This document shows, piece after piece, positions 1 to 8,088 of a stretch of DNA of 64,000 nucleotides. The notes under the pieces are model-generated. The model ran no database searches. It worked only from the letters and a program-made list of their open reading frames with translations, and was not told the origin of the DNA. Each line of letters begins with the position of its first letter. The first letter of the stretch is position 1. Where the stretch lies: the NCBI GenBank assembly GCA_039961675.1, contig JABRWC010000115.1, positions 6,240-70,239 on the forward strand. Reading direction: 5' to 3'. The stretch comes from JABRWC01 sp039961675 (lineage in GTDB: Bacteria > Planctomycetota > Phycisphaerae > UBA1845 > Fen-1342). The translations under genes and the position numbers were made by a program.

Positions 1-1337
1 GTCTTCGCGTCTCGATACCCCTTGGCGCTGCCGGCGGCCGAATCGCCCTCGACGATGAACAGCTCGGTCTGGCTCGTGTCGCGGCTGGAGCAATCGACCA
101 GCTTTCGCGAAAAGCCGCTGCCGGACAGCGCGCTCTTGCGGACCGTCTCGCGCGCCTTGCGGGCGGCCTCGCGGGCCTGCGCCGCCTGGGCCGCCTTGCC
201 GACGATGCGCTTGGCCTCCGGAGGATGCTCTTCAAGGTAGTTCGTCAGCAGCTCGTTGAGCGCCGTCTCGACGAACGTGCCGACCTCGCTGTTGCCCAGC
301 TTGGTCTTGGTCTGGCCCTCGAACTGCGGCTCGGGCACGAGCACGGAGACGATCGCCGTCAGCCCCTCGCGGATGTCCTCGCCCGTGGGCGTGGGGTCGT
401 TGGCCTTGAGCAGGTTGTTCTTGCGGGCGTAGTTGTTCACCACGCGCGTGAACGCGCTGCGGAACCCCGACAGGTGCGTGCCGCCCTCGACCGTGTTGAT
501 GTTGTTCACGAACGAGAGCGAGTTCTCGTTGTAGCCGTCGTTGTACTGAAACGCCACGTCGCAGATCAGCCGCTGCTCGCGGTCCTCGCGGCGAAAGCGA
601 ACCACCGCGTGCATCGGCTCCTTGCCCTCGTTCAGGTGCTCGACGAACTGCTCCAGGCCGCGCTCGAAACAGAAAAGCTCGGACCGGCCGTCGCGCTCGT
701 CGGTCAGCGAGATGCGCAGGCCGGCGTTCAGGTAGGCCAGCTCGCGCAGCCGGCGCGCCAGGATCTCATAGTGAAAACTCGTGTCCGCGAAGACCTCGCC
801 GTCCGGCTTGAACGCCACGCGCGTGCCGGTCGCCTGGGTCTCGCCGATCGCCTCCAACGGGCGGACCGTCTTGCCCCGCTCGAAGCTCATCACCCAGATG
901 CGGCCGTCCCGCTTGACCTGCACGTCGCAGCGGCTGGCCAGCGCGTTGACCGCGCTCACGCCAACGCCGTGCAAGCCGCCGGAGACCTTGTACGCGTCGC
1001 GGTCGAACTTGCCGCCGGCGCCGATGCGCGTCAGACACAGCTCGAGCGCGGAGAGGCCGAACTCTTCCTTGATTCCGACGGGGATTCCGCGGCCGTCGTC
1101 CTCGACCACCACCGTGCCGTCGGCGCGGATGGTCACGTCGATGTTGCGGCAGACACCCGCCATCGCCTCGTCGATCGAGTTGTCGACGACCTCGTAGACC
1201 AGGTGGTGCAGGCCGCGGATGCCGGTGTCGCCAATGTACATGGCCGGGCGCTTGCGGACGTGCTCGATGCCGTCCAGCACCTGGACCTTGCTCTCGTCAT
1301 ACTGCTGCGATTGCGATTCGGCCGTCACCAGCGACAT
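1..1337 (-). CDS. gyrB: DNA gyrase subunit B, 3' end cut by window edge
   Basis: This is the ATPase subunit of DNA gyrase, which introduces negative supercoils using ATP. About 445 N-terminal residues are visible, starting MSLVTAESQ and then VLDGIEHVRKRPAMYIGDT. The GHKL ATPase motifs are clear (VDNSIDEA, DDGRGIP, GGLHGVGVS), followed by the transducer motif QTKTKLGN. The TOPRIM signature EGDSAAGSA lies near the left edge. The frame is open to position 1, so the TOPRIM and C-terminal part lie outside the window. The ATG at 1337 has a purine-rich GGGGAAG upstream and lies 22 bases after the dciA stop, which suggests cotranscription dnaN-dciA-gyrB. The identification is firm. Confidence 0.97.
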   Translation of the reverse strand, partial: MSLVTAESQSQQYDESKVQVLDGIEHVRKRPAMYIGDTGIRGLHHLVYEVVDNSIDEAMAGVCRNIDVTIRADGTVVVEDDGRGIPVGIKEEFGLSALELCLTRIGAGGKFDRDAYKVSGGLHGVGVSAVNALASRCDVQVKRDGRIWVMSFERGKTVRPLEAIGETQATGTRVAFKPDGEVFADTSFHYEILARRLRELAYLNAGLRISLTDERDGRSELFCFERGLEQFVEHLNEGKEPMHAVVRFRREDREQRLICDVAFQYNDGYNENSLSFVNNINTVEGGTHLSGFRSAFTRVVNNYARKNNLLKANDPTPTGEDIREGLTAIVSVLVPEPQFEGQTKTKLGNSEVGTFVETALNELLTNYLEEHPPEAKRIVGKAAQAAQAREAARKARETVRKSALSGSGFSRKLVDCSSRDTSQTELFIVEGDSAAGSAKGYRDAK

Positions 1338-1359
1338 CCGTCCACTTCCCCGCCGCGCT

Positions 1360-1722
1360 TCAGGCGGCGCCGTCGTCATCGGTCCAGCGTGCCCCGGCGA
1401 CGACGACCTCCAGCGCGCGCACGCCCGGAACGAGCGCCGACAGTTCCCGCAGCAGCCTGCCCCGCGCGCTAGTGATTGCCGCCGCGGTCGGCTCGTCGCG
1501 CGCCTCCAGGCACACCATGCCGTCGGCGTAGCCCGCGACGCGCACGGCGCCCCGCCATCCCGGCTCGCCGATCTGCTCCAGCGCGCGTTCGAGCGCCTCC
1601 CGCCGGCGCAGCCGCTGCGCCGCCTGGCGCACGAAGCCTGCGGCGATCTCGTCCGCCAGCACCGGACGCAATCGGGGCGGCGCGCTGTTCGTGAGCAGAT
1701 GGCGGTACTGGTTCTCGTTCAT
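1360..1722 (-). CDS. dciA: DUF721 / DciA-like replication protein
   Basis: A 120-aa protein of the DUF721 (DciA) family. In bacteria lacking DnaC/DnaI, DciA helps load the replicative helicase DnaB. The visible pattern is a short N-terminal helical segment followed by an RNA/DNA-binding KH-like region (GAVRVAGYADGMVCLEARDEP, then helix and a final strand LEVVVAG). Its position between dnaN and gyrB matches the classical dnaN-(recF)-DUF721-gyrB order and supports the call more than sequence alone. It starts 16 bases after the dnaN stop and ends 22 bases before gyrB. The functional assignment comes from family and synteny; no motif by itself is diagnostic. Confidence 0.8.
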   Translation of the reverse strand: MNENQYRHLLTNSAPPRLRPVLADEIAAGFVRQAAQRLRRREALERALEQIGEPGWRGAVRVAGYADGMVCLEARDEPTAAAITSARGRLLRELSALVPGVRALEVVVAGARWTDDDGAA

Positions 1723-1738
1723 GCGGCGCGGAGCGGCC

Positions 1739-2860
1739 TCAGCCGGACAGCGAGACCGGCATGACCACGTAGAGGAACTCGTCCTTGTCGCCGGCGCTCA
1801 GCACGCCGGGCCGGAAACTCTCCTGTAGTTCGAGCGTGACCTGGTCGCAGTCGGTCATGCGCGAAAGCGCATCGCTCAGAAACGCGGGGTTGAACCCGAT
1901 CTCGATTTCCTTCCCTTCGAACTCCACCGGCATCTGCACGCGCGCGTCGCCGCGGTCGGGAGACTGCGAGGTGATCACCAGCTTGCCGCCGCCGAGACTG
2001 AGGCGCACGGCGCGCGCGTCCTCCGTGGTCAGCAGCCCGGCCCGGCGCACGGCGCTGAACAGCTCCTCGCGGCCGGCGATCATGCGCTTGTCGCTCGATT
2101 TCGGGATCACGTCCTGGTACCGCGGGAACTGGCCCTCGACCAGCACCGTCGAGAGCACCCGCCCGCCCGAACGCATCAGCAGTTGGTTCGGCAGCACCTT
2201 CAGGTCGATGCGCCAGTCGTCCCCGTCGCGAGGCGGCATGAAGACCTTCTCGAACACGCCCAACGCCTTGCTCGGAACGATGGCGTCAAAATCGCCCGCG
2301 CTCGACGCCGCCAGGTCCCCTCCAGCCCGCGCCAGTCGCCGCCCGTCCGTCGCGATCAGGCACAGCCGCTTGCCCTTCTTCTCCCACTGGACGCCGTTGA
2401 TCGCGTAGCGGCTCATTTCGCGCGCAGCGGCGTACAGCGTCAGGTGGATCATCTTCCGCAGCAGCCGTCCGGAGACGGAGAAATCGGGCTCCTCCTCGAA
2501 CGCCGGCACCGGCGGAAAATCGGCCGGGGACATGACGAAGATGCGGAACTCGCTGCCCTCGCCGCGGATGGTGCAGTAGCGCTCGTCGGCCTCGATGGCG
2601 ACTTCCGGGTCGGGCAGCTCCCGCACGATGTCCAGCAGGCGCTGGGCCGGGACGACCACCTCGCCGGCCCTGGCCACGGACAGCGCCGACAGCGTAACGT
2701 GCAGCCCGGCCTCGCCATCCGTCGCGCTGAACCGCGCCAGGTCGCCCTTGCACTCAAAACGCACACAGTTCAGGATCGGGCGTGTGCTGCGGCCTCCCGT
2801 CAACGTGGCGACCGCCGCGAGGCAGTCCTGCAACTCTTGCTTGGGCAGGATCGTCTTCAT
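1739..2860 (-). CDS. dnaN: DNA polymerase III sliding clamp (beta subunit)
   Basis: This is the ring-shaped processivity clamp of the replicative polymerase. The 373-aa length is typical. I start at the ATG giving MKTILPKQELQDCL, because that matches the normal clamp N-terminus; the reading frame extends 29 codons further upstream without clamp-like sequence. Typical features include ATDGEAGLHVTL near the N-terminus, ATDGRRLA in the middle, the strand GQFPRYQDVIPKS, and a C-terminal VVMPVSLSG close to the usual '..yvlMPmr'. It heads the dnaN-dciA-gyrB unit. dnaA and recF, commonly adjacent, are absent here; the upstream neighbour is an unrelated secreted protein. Confidence 0.96.
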   Translation of the reverse strand: MKTILPKQELQDCLAAVATLTGGRSTRPILNCVRFECKGDLARFSATDGEAGLHVTLSALSVARAGEVVVPAQRLLDIVRELPDPEVAIEADERYCTIRGEGSEFRIFVMSPADFPPVPAFEEEPDFSVSGRLLRKMIHLTLYAAAREMSRYAINGVQWEKKGKRLCLIATDGRRLARAGGDLAASSAGDFDAIVPSKALGVFEKVFMPPRDGDDWRIDLKVLPNQLLMRSGGRVLSTVLVEGQFPRYQDVIPKSSDKRMIAGREELFSAVRRAGLLTTEDARAVRLSLGGGKLVITSQSPDRGDARVQMPVEFEGKEIEIGFNPAFLSDALSRMTDCDQVTLELQESFRPGVLSAGDKDEFLYVVMPVSLSG

Positions 2861-3020
2861 GCGTGTGGTTTCCGCAGCGCCTGGTTTCAACCTGGGCGGC
2901 GTGGCCGGAGAGCGCTTCGGCGCCAGACCCGTTCCGGACCCGCCCACGCCTTCGCTCAGGCGATTCGCGACGCCGTAAAACTACCCGAACTCGCCGCGTT
3001 TCGCCACCGGCCGGCATCGC

Positions 3021-4250
3021 TCAAGGCGCCGCGGGCGCAAAGGCCTCCTGGAGCGCCAGCATCGCGTACGCGGTCGTCAGCGCAGGCAGGCCCTCCATCC
3101 AGCGGTCCTGGTCGTTGATCCAGCTTCCGTCGTCCTTCTGGAGCGCCCGCAGCTTGTCCACCAACTCCTGCCGCCAATCGTGCTCGCGCCCGACGTGGTC
3201 GGTGAGTACGTTCTCGCGCCACGCCGCCAGCGCGCGGGCGAACGTGTGGTAGTAGTAAAAAAGCCCCTCGCGCGATTGCGCGTCCGGCATGTTCGGGTTG
3301 GCGTCCAGCGTCCAATGCCGGCGAATCCAGTCCAGCGCCGCCGCCACGCGCGGGTCGTCCTTCGACAGCCCGGCGTAGAGCATGCTCTTGAAGCCGGCGT
3401 ACGTCATCGAGCCGTAGCAGCGCAGCTCGCTGCGCCCGCCGATCTCGAGCGTGCCCGCCTTGCTCTCGCCCTGGTGCGCGGGGGAGTAGATGAAGCCGCC
3501 CTGCGTCGAGCCTTTGGCGAACGCCTGGTCGTTCCGCTCGCCGTACATCTGGCAGCGCTGGATGAACACCAGCGCCTTCTGGTATGCGGGGTCGCTCGGC
3601 GGCAGGCCGCTGTCCCGCAGCGCATCGAGCATGAGCTGGAGGTTGGACAGGTCGGGCCGCTCCCCGCGGCCGTAGCCGGCGCCGCCGTACCACGGGTTCT
3701 TCTCGTCGATCGATTCGCCTTCGTCCCACTGGTTCTGCTTGAGGAAATCGACCGCCCGAGCAACCCGCGCGGTATCTTCGGCCTCGCCCAGCGCCGTGAG
3801 CATGGACACGGCGACGCTGGTCTCGTAGTTCTTGAGCAGCCCTTCGGCCGAATAAATGCCCCCATCGTCTCGCTGGCTCTTCAGCACCAGCGCCACGGCC
3901 CGCTGCACAGCCGGGTGCTTCGGCCCGACGCCCGGTTCGCGGATCAGCGCCCGGGCGCACAGGGCCGTGACGCCGGGGCCGGCCTGCGACGCCCAGCCGC
4001 CGTCGGCTTCCTGCGACGCGAGCAGGAACTGCGCGCCCCTGGCGCGCAGTTCGCCTGCGATGCGGCCGAGGATCGCGTAGCGCTTCGTGTCGTCCATCCG
4101 CTCGCGAGGCGTCTGGGGTTCTCGCTGCGGTTTCGGCTCCGTGGGCGCGTCGGACCCGGGGGCTGAGGCCGGCGGCGTGGGCTGTGATTGCTGGGCGAAG
4201 CAGACCGCGGTGCATGCAAGCAGCAACAGGACGAACAACGTCGAGTTCAT
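3021..4250 (-). CDS. Secreted prenyltransferase/squalene-cyclase-repeat protein
   Basis: A 409-aa protein with an N-terminal signal peptide (MNSTLFVLLLLACTAVCFAQQ) and a Pro-rich spacer. An alpha/alpha-barrel built of squalene-oxidocyclase/prenyltransferase repeats follows. The repeats show as recurring QxxDGGW-like motifs: SQEADGGWASQ, SQRDDGGIYS, LQKDDGSWIND. The catalytic DxDD motif of true squalene-hopene cyclases is not visible, so I do not call it a cyclase. Planctomycetes carry many exported proteins of this fold with unknown roles. The start at 4250 is chosen because it gives a clean signal peptide. A perfect 18-bp palindrome lies just upstream. The fold is well supported; the function is unknown. 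Confidence 0.75.
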   Translation of the reverse strand: MNSTLFVLLLLACTAVCFAQQSQPTPPASAPGSDAPTEPKPQREPQTPRERMDDTKRYAILGRIAGELRARGAQFLLASQEADGGWASQAGPGVTALCARALIREPGVGPKHPAVQRAVALVLKSQRDDGGIYSAEGLLKNYETSVAVSMLTALGEAEDTARVARAVDFLKQNQWDEGESIDEKNPWYGGAGYGRGERPDLSNLQLMLDALRDSGLPPSDPAYQKALVFIQRCQMYGERNDQAFAKGSTQGGFIYSPAHQGESKAGTLEIGGRSELRCYGSMTYAGFKSMLYAGLSKDDPRVAAALDWIRRHWTLDANPNMPDAQSREGLFYYYHTFARALAAWRENVLTDHVGREHDWRQELVDKLRALQKDDGSWINDQDRWMEGLPALTTAYAMLALQEAFAPAAP

Positions 4251-4267
4251 CGGCAGTCTCCCGTGGT

Positions 4268-4326
4268 ACGCGGACCGGTCCGCGTGCGCTCGTCCAGCCG
4301 TCCAGCGCGAGGCGGACCGCGTGCGC
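4268..4326 (-). promoter_or_regulatory. Perfect 18-bp palindrome plus repeated half-site upstream of the cyclase-fold gene
   Basis: ACGCGGACCGGTCCGCGT at 4268-4285 is a perfect inverted repeat, 18 bases upstream of the start codon at 4250. The decamer CCGCGTGCGC occurs at 4280-4289 and again at 4317-4326, a 37-bp step, about three and a half helical turns. This is what an operator for a dimeric repressor can look like, but a hairpin in the mRNA leader is equally possible. No regulator gene sits next to it. The role is inference only. Confidence 0.4.
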
Positions 4327-4468
4327 ACCAGCTTCGGGCCGTATTCGATTGGACGCGGTCCGGCCGCTTTGTATTCGCGCCGCTCGCGCGCCGTGCCGCC
4401 CGGTGAGCTTGTGCCGATCGCCCCGTTCGATCGCCGCGACTCGCACGTCCATGCGGCAAGCGGCAGCC

Positions 4469-4843
4469 TCAGTCGTAGCCCAGCTCCGCGAGGCGGTCCT
4501 CGTCCAGACCGAAATGGTGCCCGATCTCGTGCAGCAGCGTGATGCGGATCTCGTCGATCAGCTCCTCGCGCGACTCGCACATTTCGCACAGGTTGTCGCG
4601 GAAGATGAAGATGCGGTCCGGCAGGGTCGCGTGCGCGCCCTCGACGCCTTTCTCTTCCAGCGGAATGCCGACGTACAGTCCGAGCAGGTCGTCCGGGACA
4701 TCGTGCTCGCGCATGAACGCCCGGTCGGGCCGTCGCCGCACTTCGATCATCACGTTGGTCAGGTAGGGCTGAAACTCCGCCGGGATGTCGCGCAATGCCG
4801 CTTGGACCGCCGCATCGAACTCCGCGTTCGAGATCGCTATCAT
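4469..4843 (-). CDS. Small zincin-like metallopeptidase (Pfam Zincin_1/DUF1025 type)
   Basis: A 124-aa cytosolic protein of the short metallopeptidase family defined by a C-terminal HExxH. The motif HEIGHHFGLDE begins at residue 105, so His105, Glu106 and His109 are the expected zinc ligands and general base. The middle part (LLGLYVGIPLEEKG, LPDRIFIFRDNL) is characteristic of the family. The length is normal for it. The biological substrate of this family is not established. A promoter-like TTGGCG-17-TATACT lies 46 bases upstream of the start, and the gene diverges from the sppA-like gene. Confidence 0.85.
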   Translation of the reverse strand: MIAISNAEFDAAVQAALRDIPAEFQPYLTNVMIEVRRRPDRAFMREHDVPDDLLGLYVGIPLEEKGVEGAHATLPDRIFIFRDNLCEMCESREELIDEIRITLLHEIGHHFGLDEDRLAELGYD

Positions 4844-4888
4844 CGTCGCACTGGACCCGCAGACGCATCGCGTCGCCGCGTTGCTGGG

Positions 4889-4917
4889 AGTATAGACTGT
4901 GCACACCAAGCCGCCAA
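4889..4917 (-). promoter_or_regulatory. Sigma-70-like promoter for the zincin gene
   Basis: On the minus strand, TTGGCG (4917-4912) is followed after exactly 17 bases by TATACT (4894-4889). Transcription would begin near 4882, about 40 bases before the ATG at 4843. The same bases read TATAGA on the plus strand directly in front of the GTG used for the sppA-like gene, so this intergenic stretch may serve both directions. Confidence 0.5.
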
Positions 4918-5963
4918 TTCGGACCGCCCGGGCCGCCGAACAGCAACGATCCCGCGCCGGTCTGTTCCGCGCGCGGACGCTCGCGCTGGCCACCGGCTGG
5001 CTGGCGCTGGCCGCGTCCGTCGGCTGCGGGCCGACCTCGTTCCTCATCACGCCCGTGTCGCCGCAGCGCGCGCTGACCGAATTCGAGGTGCTGCGCGAGA
5101 GCGTGTGGGCTTCCGACAAGGTCCTGCTGCTCGACCTCGACGGCCTGATCTCCAACGCCCCGCGGCGCTCGCTGCTGGGCCTGCCCGCGGACAACCCGGT
5201 CACGCTCTTCAAGGAGAAACTCGACAAGGCCGCCCGCGACCCGCGCGTGCGGGCCGTCGTGCTGCGCGTGAACTCACCGGGCGGAAGCGTCACGGCCAGC
5301 GACCTCATGTACACCGAGCTGACGCGCTTCAAGCAGCGCACCCAGCGGCCAATCGTCGCCAGCTTCCTCGACGTGGCCGCCTCCGGCGGCTACTACGTGG
5401 CCTGCGCCGCAGACCGCATCTATGCCTCGCCGACGACGGTGACCGGCAGCATCGGCGTGATCATGATCGCTCCCGACCTCTCGGGGACCATGGCCAAAAT
5501 CGGGCTGCGGGCGAACATCATCAAGAGCGGCCCGATGAAGGACGCCGGTTCGCCGCTGCGCGAGATGAGCCCCGCCGACCGGGCCGTGTTCCAGTCGATG
5601 ATCGACCGCATGTACGCACGCTTTCTGTCCGTCGTGGAGCAGGGCAGGCCGCAGCTTGGCGCCGAGCGCGCCCGCCAGCTCGCCGACGGCCGCGTGTACC
5701 TGGGTCCGGAGGCGAAGGAAAACGGTTTGGTGGACGAGGTCGGGACGTTGTACGACGCGATCGACGGCGCCCGCCGCGCCGCGAAGCTGGAGCACGAGCC
5801 GATCGTGGTGGTGCAATACGCCGTGCCGCTGGCGCACCGCCCGAACATCTACGCCGAATCGCCGGCCGGTGAGCCGCAGGTGAATATTGTGAACGTCGAA
5901 CTGCCGGATTGGCTCAACAGCCCGACGCCGCAGTTCCTCTACCTGTGGTCGCCGCAGTTCTGA
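4899..5963 (+). CDS. sppA: SppA-like S49 family signal peptide peptidase
   Basis: A 354-aa membrane-associated serine peptidase of the S49 family, which degrades cleaved signal peptides and other membrane peptides. An N-terminal hydrophobic segment (about residues 27-43) ends at Cys43 (ASVGC), so it may be lipid-anchored. The core shows LLDLDGLI, VVLRVNSPGGSV and DVAASGGYYVACAADRI, with nucleophile Ser162. The candidate general-base lysine is Lys214 in the SGPMKDAGSPLR region. This is the short single-domain type rather than the duplicated E. coli form. The start is the GTG at 4899; no ATG lies before the signal segment. It has a Ser/Lys dyad and looks intact. Confidence 0.9.
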   Translation: MHTKPPIRTARAAEQQRSRAGLFRARTLALATGWLALAASVGCGPTSFLITPVSPQRALTEFEVLRESVWASDKVLLLDLDGLISNAPRRSLLGLPADNPVTLFKEKLDKAARDPRVRAVVLRVNSPGGSVTASDLMYTELTRFKQRTQRPIVASFLDVAASGGYYVACAADRIYASPTTVTGSIGVIMIAPDLSGTMAKIGLRANIIKSGPMKDAGSPLREMSPADRAVFQSMIDRMYARFLSVVEQGRPQLGAERARQLADGRVYLGPEAKENGLVDEVGTLYDAIDGARRAAKLEHEPIVVVQYAVPLAHRPNIYAESPAGEPQVNIVNVELPDWLNSPTPQFLYLWSPQF

Positions 5964-6043
5964 CGGCTCGCTGCCGCAATCTTCGCATCGCCCGAACGAA
6001 CCGGACCGGCTGGGCCGCCGACCGCCGACCCCTGAGTGCTCGG

Positions 6044-6622
6044 ATGATCGTCCTGATCGACAACTACGACTCGTTCACGTACAACCTGGTGCAGGCGATC
6101 GGCGCTCTGTGCCGCGGCGCCGAGATCGGCGTGTTCCGAAACGACCAGATCACGCCGGACGAGATCGAACGGATGTCCCCCTCGCACATCATCATCTCGC
6201 CCGGACCGTGTACGCCGCGCGAGGCCGGTTGCAGCGTGGACGTCGTAAAGCGGTTCAGCGGCCGCGTGCCCCTGCTCGGCGTGTGCCTCGGACACCAGAG
6301 CATCGCGTTCGCCCATGGCGCGCCGATCGTGCGCGCCAAGCGACTGGTGCACGGCAAGACGAGCCGGATTCGCCACGACGGCCAAGGCATCTTTGCGGAA
6401 CTGAGCAATCCGTTCGAAGCTACGCGTTACCATTCGCTGATCGTTGAGCGCTCCCAAGTTCCGAAACCGTTCACGGTCAGCGCTTGGTGTGACGACGATC
6501 CCGATGAGGTCATGGCAATTCGCGACGCGGCGTCGCGCGTTGACGGGGTGCAGTTCCACCCCGAAAGCTTTTTGACCGTCGAAGGGCCGAAACTGCTTGC
6601 GAATTTCCTGGGCTTGCGGTAG
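6044..6622 (+). CDS. pabA: Anthranilate / aminodeoxychorismate synthase glutamine amidotransferase
   Basis: A 192-aa class I glutamine amidotransferase that supplies ammonia from glutamine to a chorismate-using partner (TrpE or PabB). The typical start MIVLIDNYDSFTYNLVQ fixes the ATG at 6044, although the frame opens 45 codons earlier. The catalytic triad is visible: nucleophile Cys in LLGVCLGHQ, and His and Glu in GVQFHPESF. No trpE or pabB lies in the window, so it cannot be assigned to tryptophan or folate synthesis; one PabA/TrpG may serve both. The lipoprotein gene 11 bases downstream may be cotranscribed. Confidence 0.93.
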   Translation: MIVLIDNYDSFTYNLVQAIGALCRGAEIGVFRNDQITPDEIERMSPSHIIISPGPCTPREAGCSVDVVKRFSGRVPLLGVCLGHQSIAFAHGAPIVRAKRLVHGKTSRIRHDGQGIFAELSNPFEATRYHSLIVERSQVPKPFTVSAWCDDDPDEVMAIRDAASRVDGVQFHPESFLTVEGPKLLANFLGLR

Positions 6623-6633
6623 TTGCTGGCGCC

Positions 6634-7218
6634 ATGATCCCGTTTCGCAGCGCATTCATTTCAGCGCTCGTTGCGTGCGTGTGGCTCGGCTGCGGCTGCC
6701 AAAGTCAGAAAGCCGCGGACGCGACCAGGCTCGCGCCAACGCTCGAAGAACTGCCGACGATCCTGGAAACTGAGCGCGTCCTGTCGGCCAAGATCGGCGT
6801 CGAAGGCGCCCCGATCGCCCCGCGACGAGTACTCGTCCCGCCGCTGGAGCCGCCGCAACTCACGCAAACAGAGAAGGTTGCGCTCGGACTGGATAAGCCC
6901 GATCCGTTTGCCGACCTGCTCGCCTCGTACCCGCCGCGCCCCGATCCGGCGCGCGGAGTCTCGCCGCAGGACAGCGGCTTCTCGACGGCGATCTACGGGC
7001 GCGCCGGGGGGCTGATCGGAACTGAGGCGGATTCCCGTCGCGCGGGCACCGATCTCGTGGACGCCGTTCCCGTCGGGACGCTGCCGTTCCCGCGGTTCGG
7101 CGCGATGAGCTTCCCGTTCTTTGAGCGGGTGCGCTTGGTCGGGGAGCGTTCGGTGGTGGAGATCGCCGAGGATTCCGCCCGTCGCGGTGCCGGCCGGCAC
7201 GAGCGGGTGGACGACTGA
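6634..7218 (+). CDS. Putative lipoprotein of unknown function
   Basis: A 194-aa protein with an N-terminal hydrophobic segment ending WLGCGCQSQ, which resembles a lipobox, so it is probably exported and lipid-anchored. The mature part is rich in Pro and Arg and has no motif I recognise; a segment VPVGTLPFPRFGAMSFPFFERVR near the C-terminus looks structured. It starts 11 bases after pabA. It may be lineage-specific. Confidence 0.6.
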   Translation: MIPFRSAFISALVACVWLGCGCQSQKAADATRLAPTLEELPTILETERVLSAKIGVEGAPIAPRRVLVPPLEPPQLTQTEKVALGLDKPDPFADLLASYPPRPDPARGVSPQDSGFSTAIYGRAGGLIGTEADSRRAGTDLVDAVPVGTLPFPRFGAMSFPFFERVRLVGERSVVEIAEDSARRGAGRHERVDD

Positions 7219-7479
7219 GCGCGGCCCGCGCGCCGAAGAAGCGCCCGGAGCGGGATTCGGAGTTGTAGCCGCTTGCGGCGGCGATCATAATTCCCGTGCA
7301 ATTCGAGCGGGAAGATCGCGATATGCGTCGTGCGACGGATCGCTACGATCGTGCCGGACTCGGGTGGACCCGCGATTCCGCGGGGCGCCGCATCGCCGTC
7401 TTTGACATTTCCGCATGCTGTAACGGTCGAAGTTTCACTACATCTGCTTTGTCCTGGTTACCATCAACGAGGTTTCTGC

Positions 7480-7959
7480 ATGGCCAAGAAGAAAGCCAAG
7501 AAATCGGCGAAGCCGAAGAGCAAAGCAGTCAAGAAGACCAAGAAGCCCAAGAAGGTTGCTGCGCGTAAGCCGGCCAAGGCGCGCAAGGCGGTGAAGAAGG
7601 TCGCCAAGCCGGCCCGGAAGAAAGCCGCTGTCAAGCCGCGCGCCTCGAAGCAGCCGGCCGCGCCGAAGAAACCGGTCGCTTCCGCACCGAGGCCGAGCGC
7701 GCCGCCCGCGTCTCCGGTCGCGGTGCCGGCGGCCTCGGTGCCGGCCGCCGCCCCGACTACCTGGTCGTCCACGAGCGCGCCGGCGCCCGTCACCCCGCCG
7801 GCGCCGGACCTGCCGCGCCGGCTCGACGAGGATGACGAGGGCGGGACGAAGTCGGAAGCCGGCAATGACGAACGCTGGCTCGACGAGGATGAAGGCCCGG
7901 AAGACGAAGCTGCCGAGATCGACGACGAGGACGATGAGGGAGACTCTTCCGGCTGGTAA
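7480..7959 (+). CDS. Histone H1-like Lys/Ala/Pro-rich protein with acidic tail
   Basis: A 159-aa low-complexity protein in three zones. Residues 1-55 are very Lys-rich with repeating KK/KPAKA units, like the C-terminal tail of eukaryotic H1 and bacterial Hc1-type proteins. Residues 56-110 are Ala/Pro-rich. Residues 111-159 are strongly acidic (DEDDEGG, LDEDEGPEDE, DDEDDEGD). It probably binds DNA or RNA non-specifically; the acidic tail could tune that binding or contact another protein. The ATG at 7480 (MAKKKAKK) is preferred over a longer frame beginning at 7330. A TTGACA lies at 7402-7407, but I see no matching -10. Function is inferred from composition only. Confidence 0.75.
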   Translation: MAKKKAKKSAKPKSKAVKKTKKPKKVAARKPAKARKAVKKVAKPARKKAAVKPRASKQPAAPKKPVASAPRPSAPPASPVAVPAASVPAAAPTTWSSTSAPAPVTPPAPDLPRRLDEDDEGGTKSEAGNDERWLDEDEGPEDEAAEIDDEDDEGDSSGW

Positions 7960-8088
7960 GCGCCGCGGCCTGCGGGCGTTGCCGATCTTGGTGCGCGACC
8001 CGGCCACGCGGCGCGCCGGCGCGACCCTGTGCGACTCGGCGGCCGCTGCGGGGTGTCGCGCACGGCTCGGTCCCGGTGGAGCGGGGCG

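Noticed and set aside
225..1472. Long plus-strand frame opposite gyrB
   Set aside because: High GC gives long antisense frames; the gyrB protein on the other strand is unmistakable.
7402..7407. TTGACA as a promoter for the histone-like gene
   Set aside because: No acceptable -10 lies 16-18 bases downstream; kept only as a note in that gene's entry.
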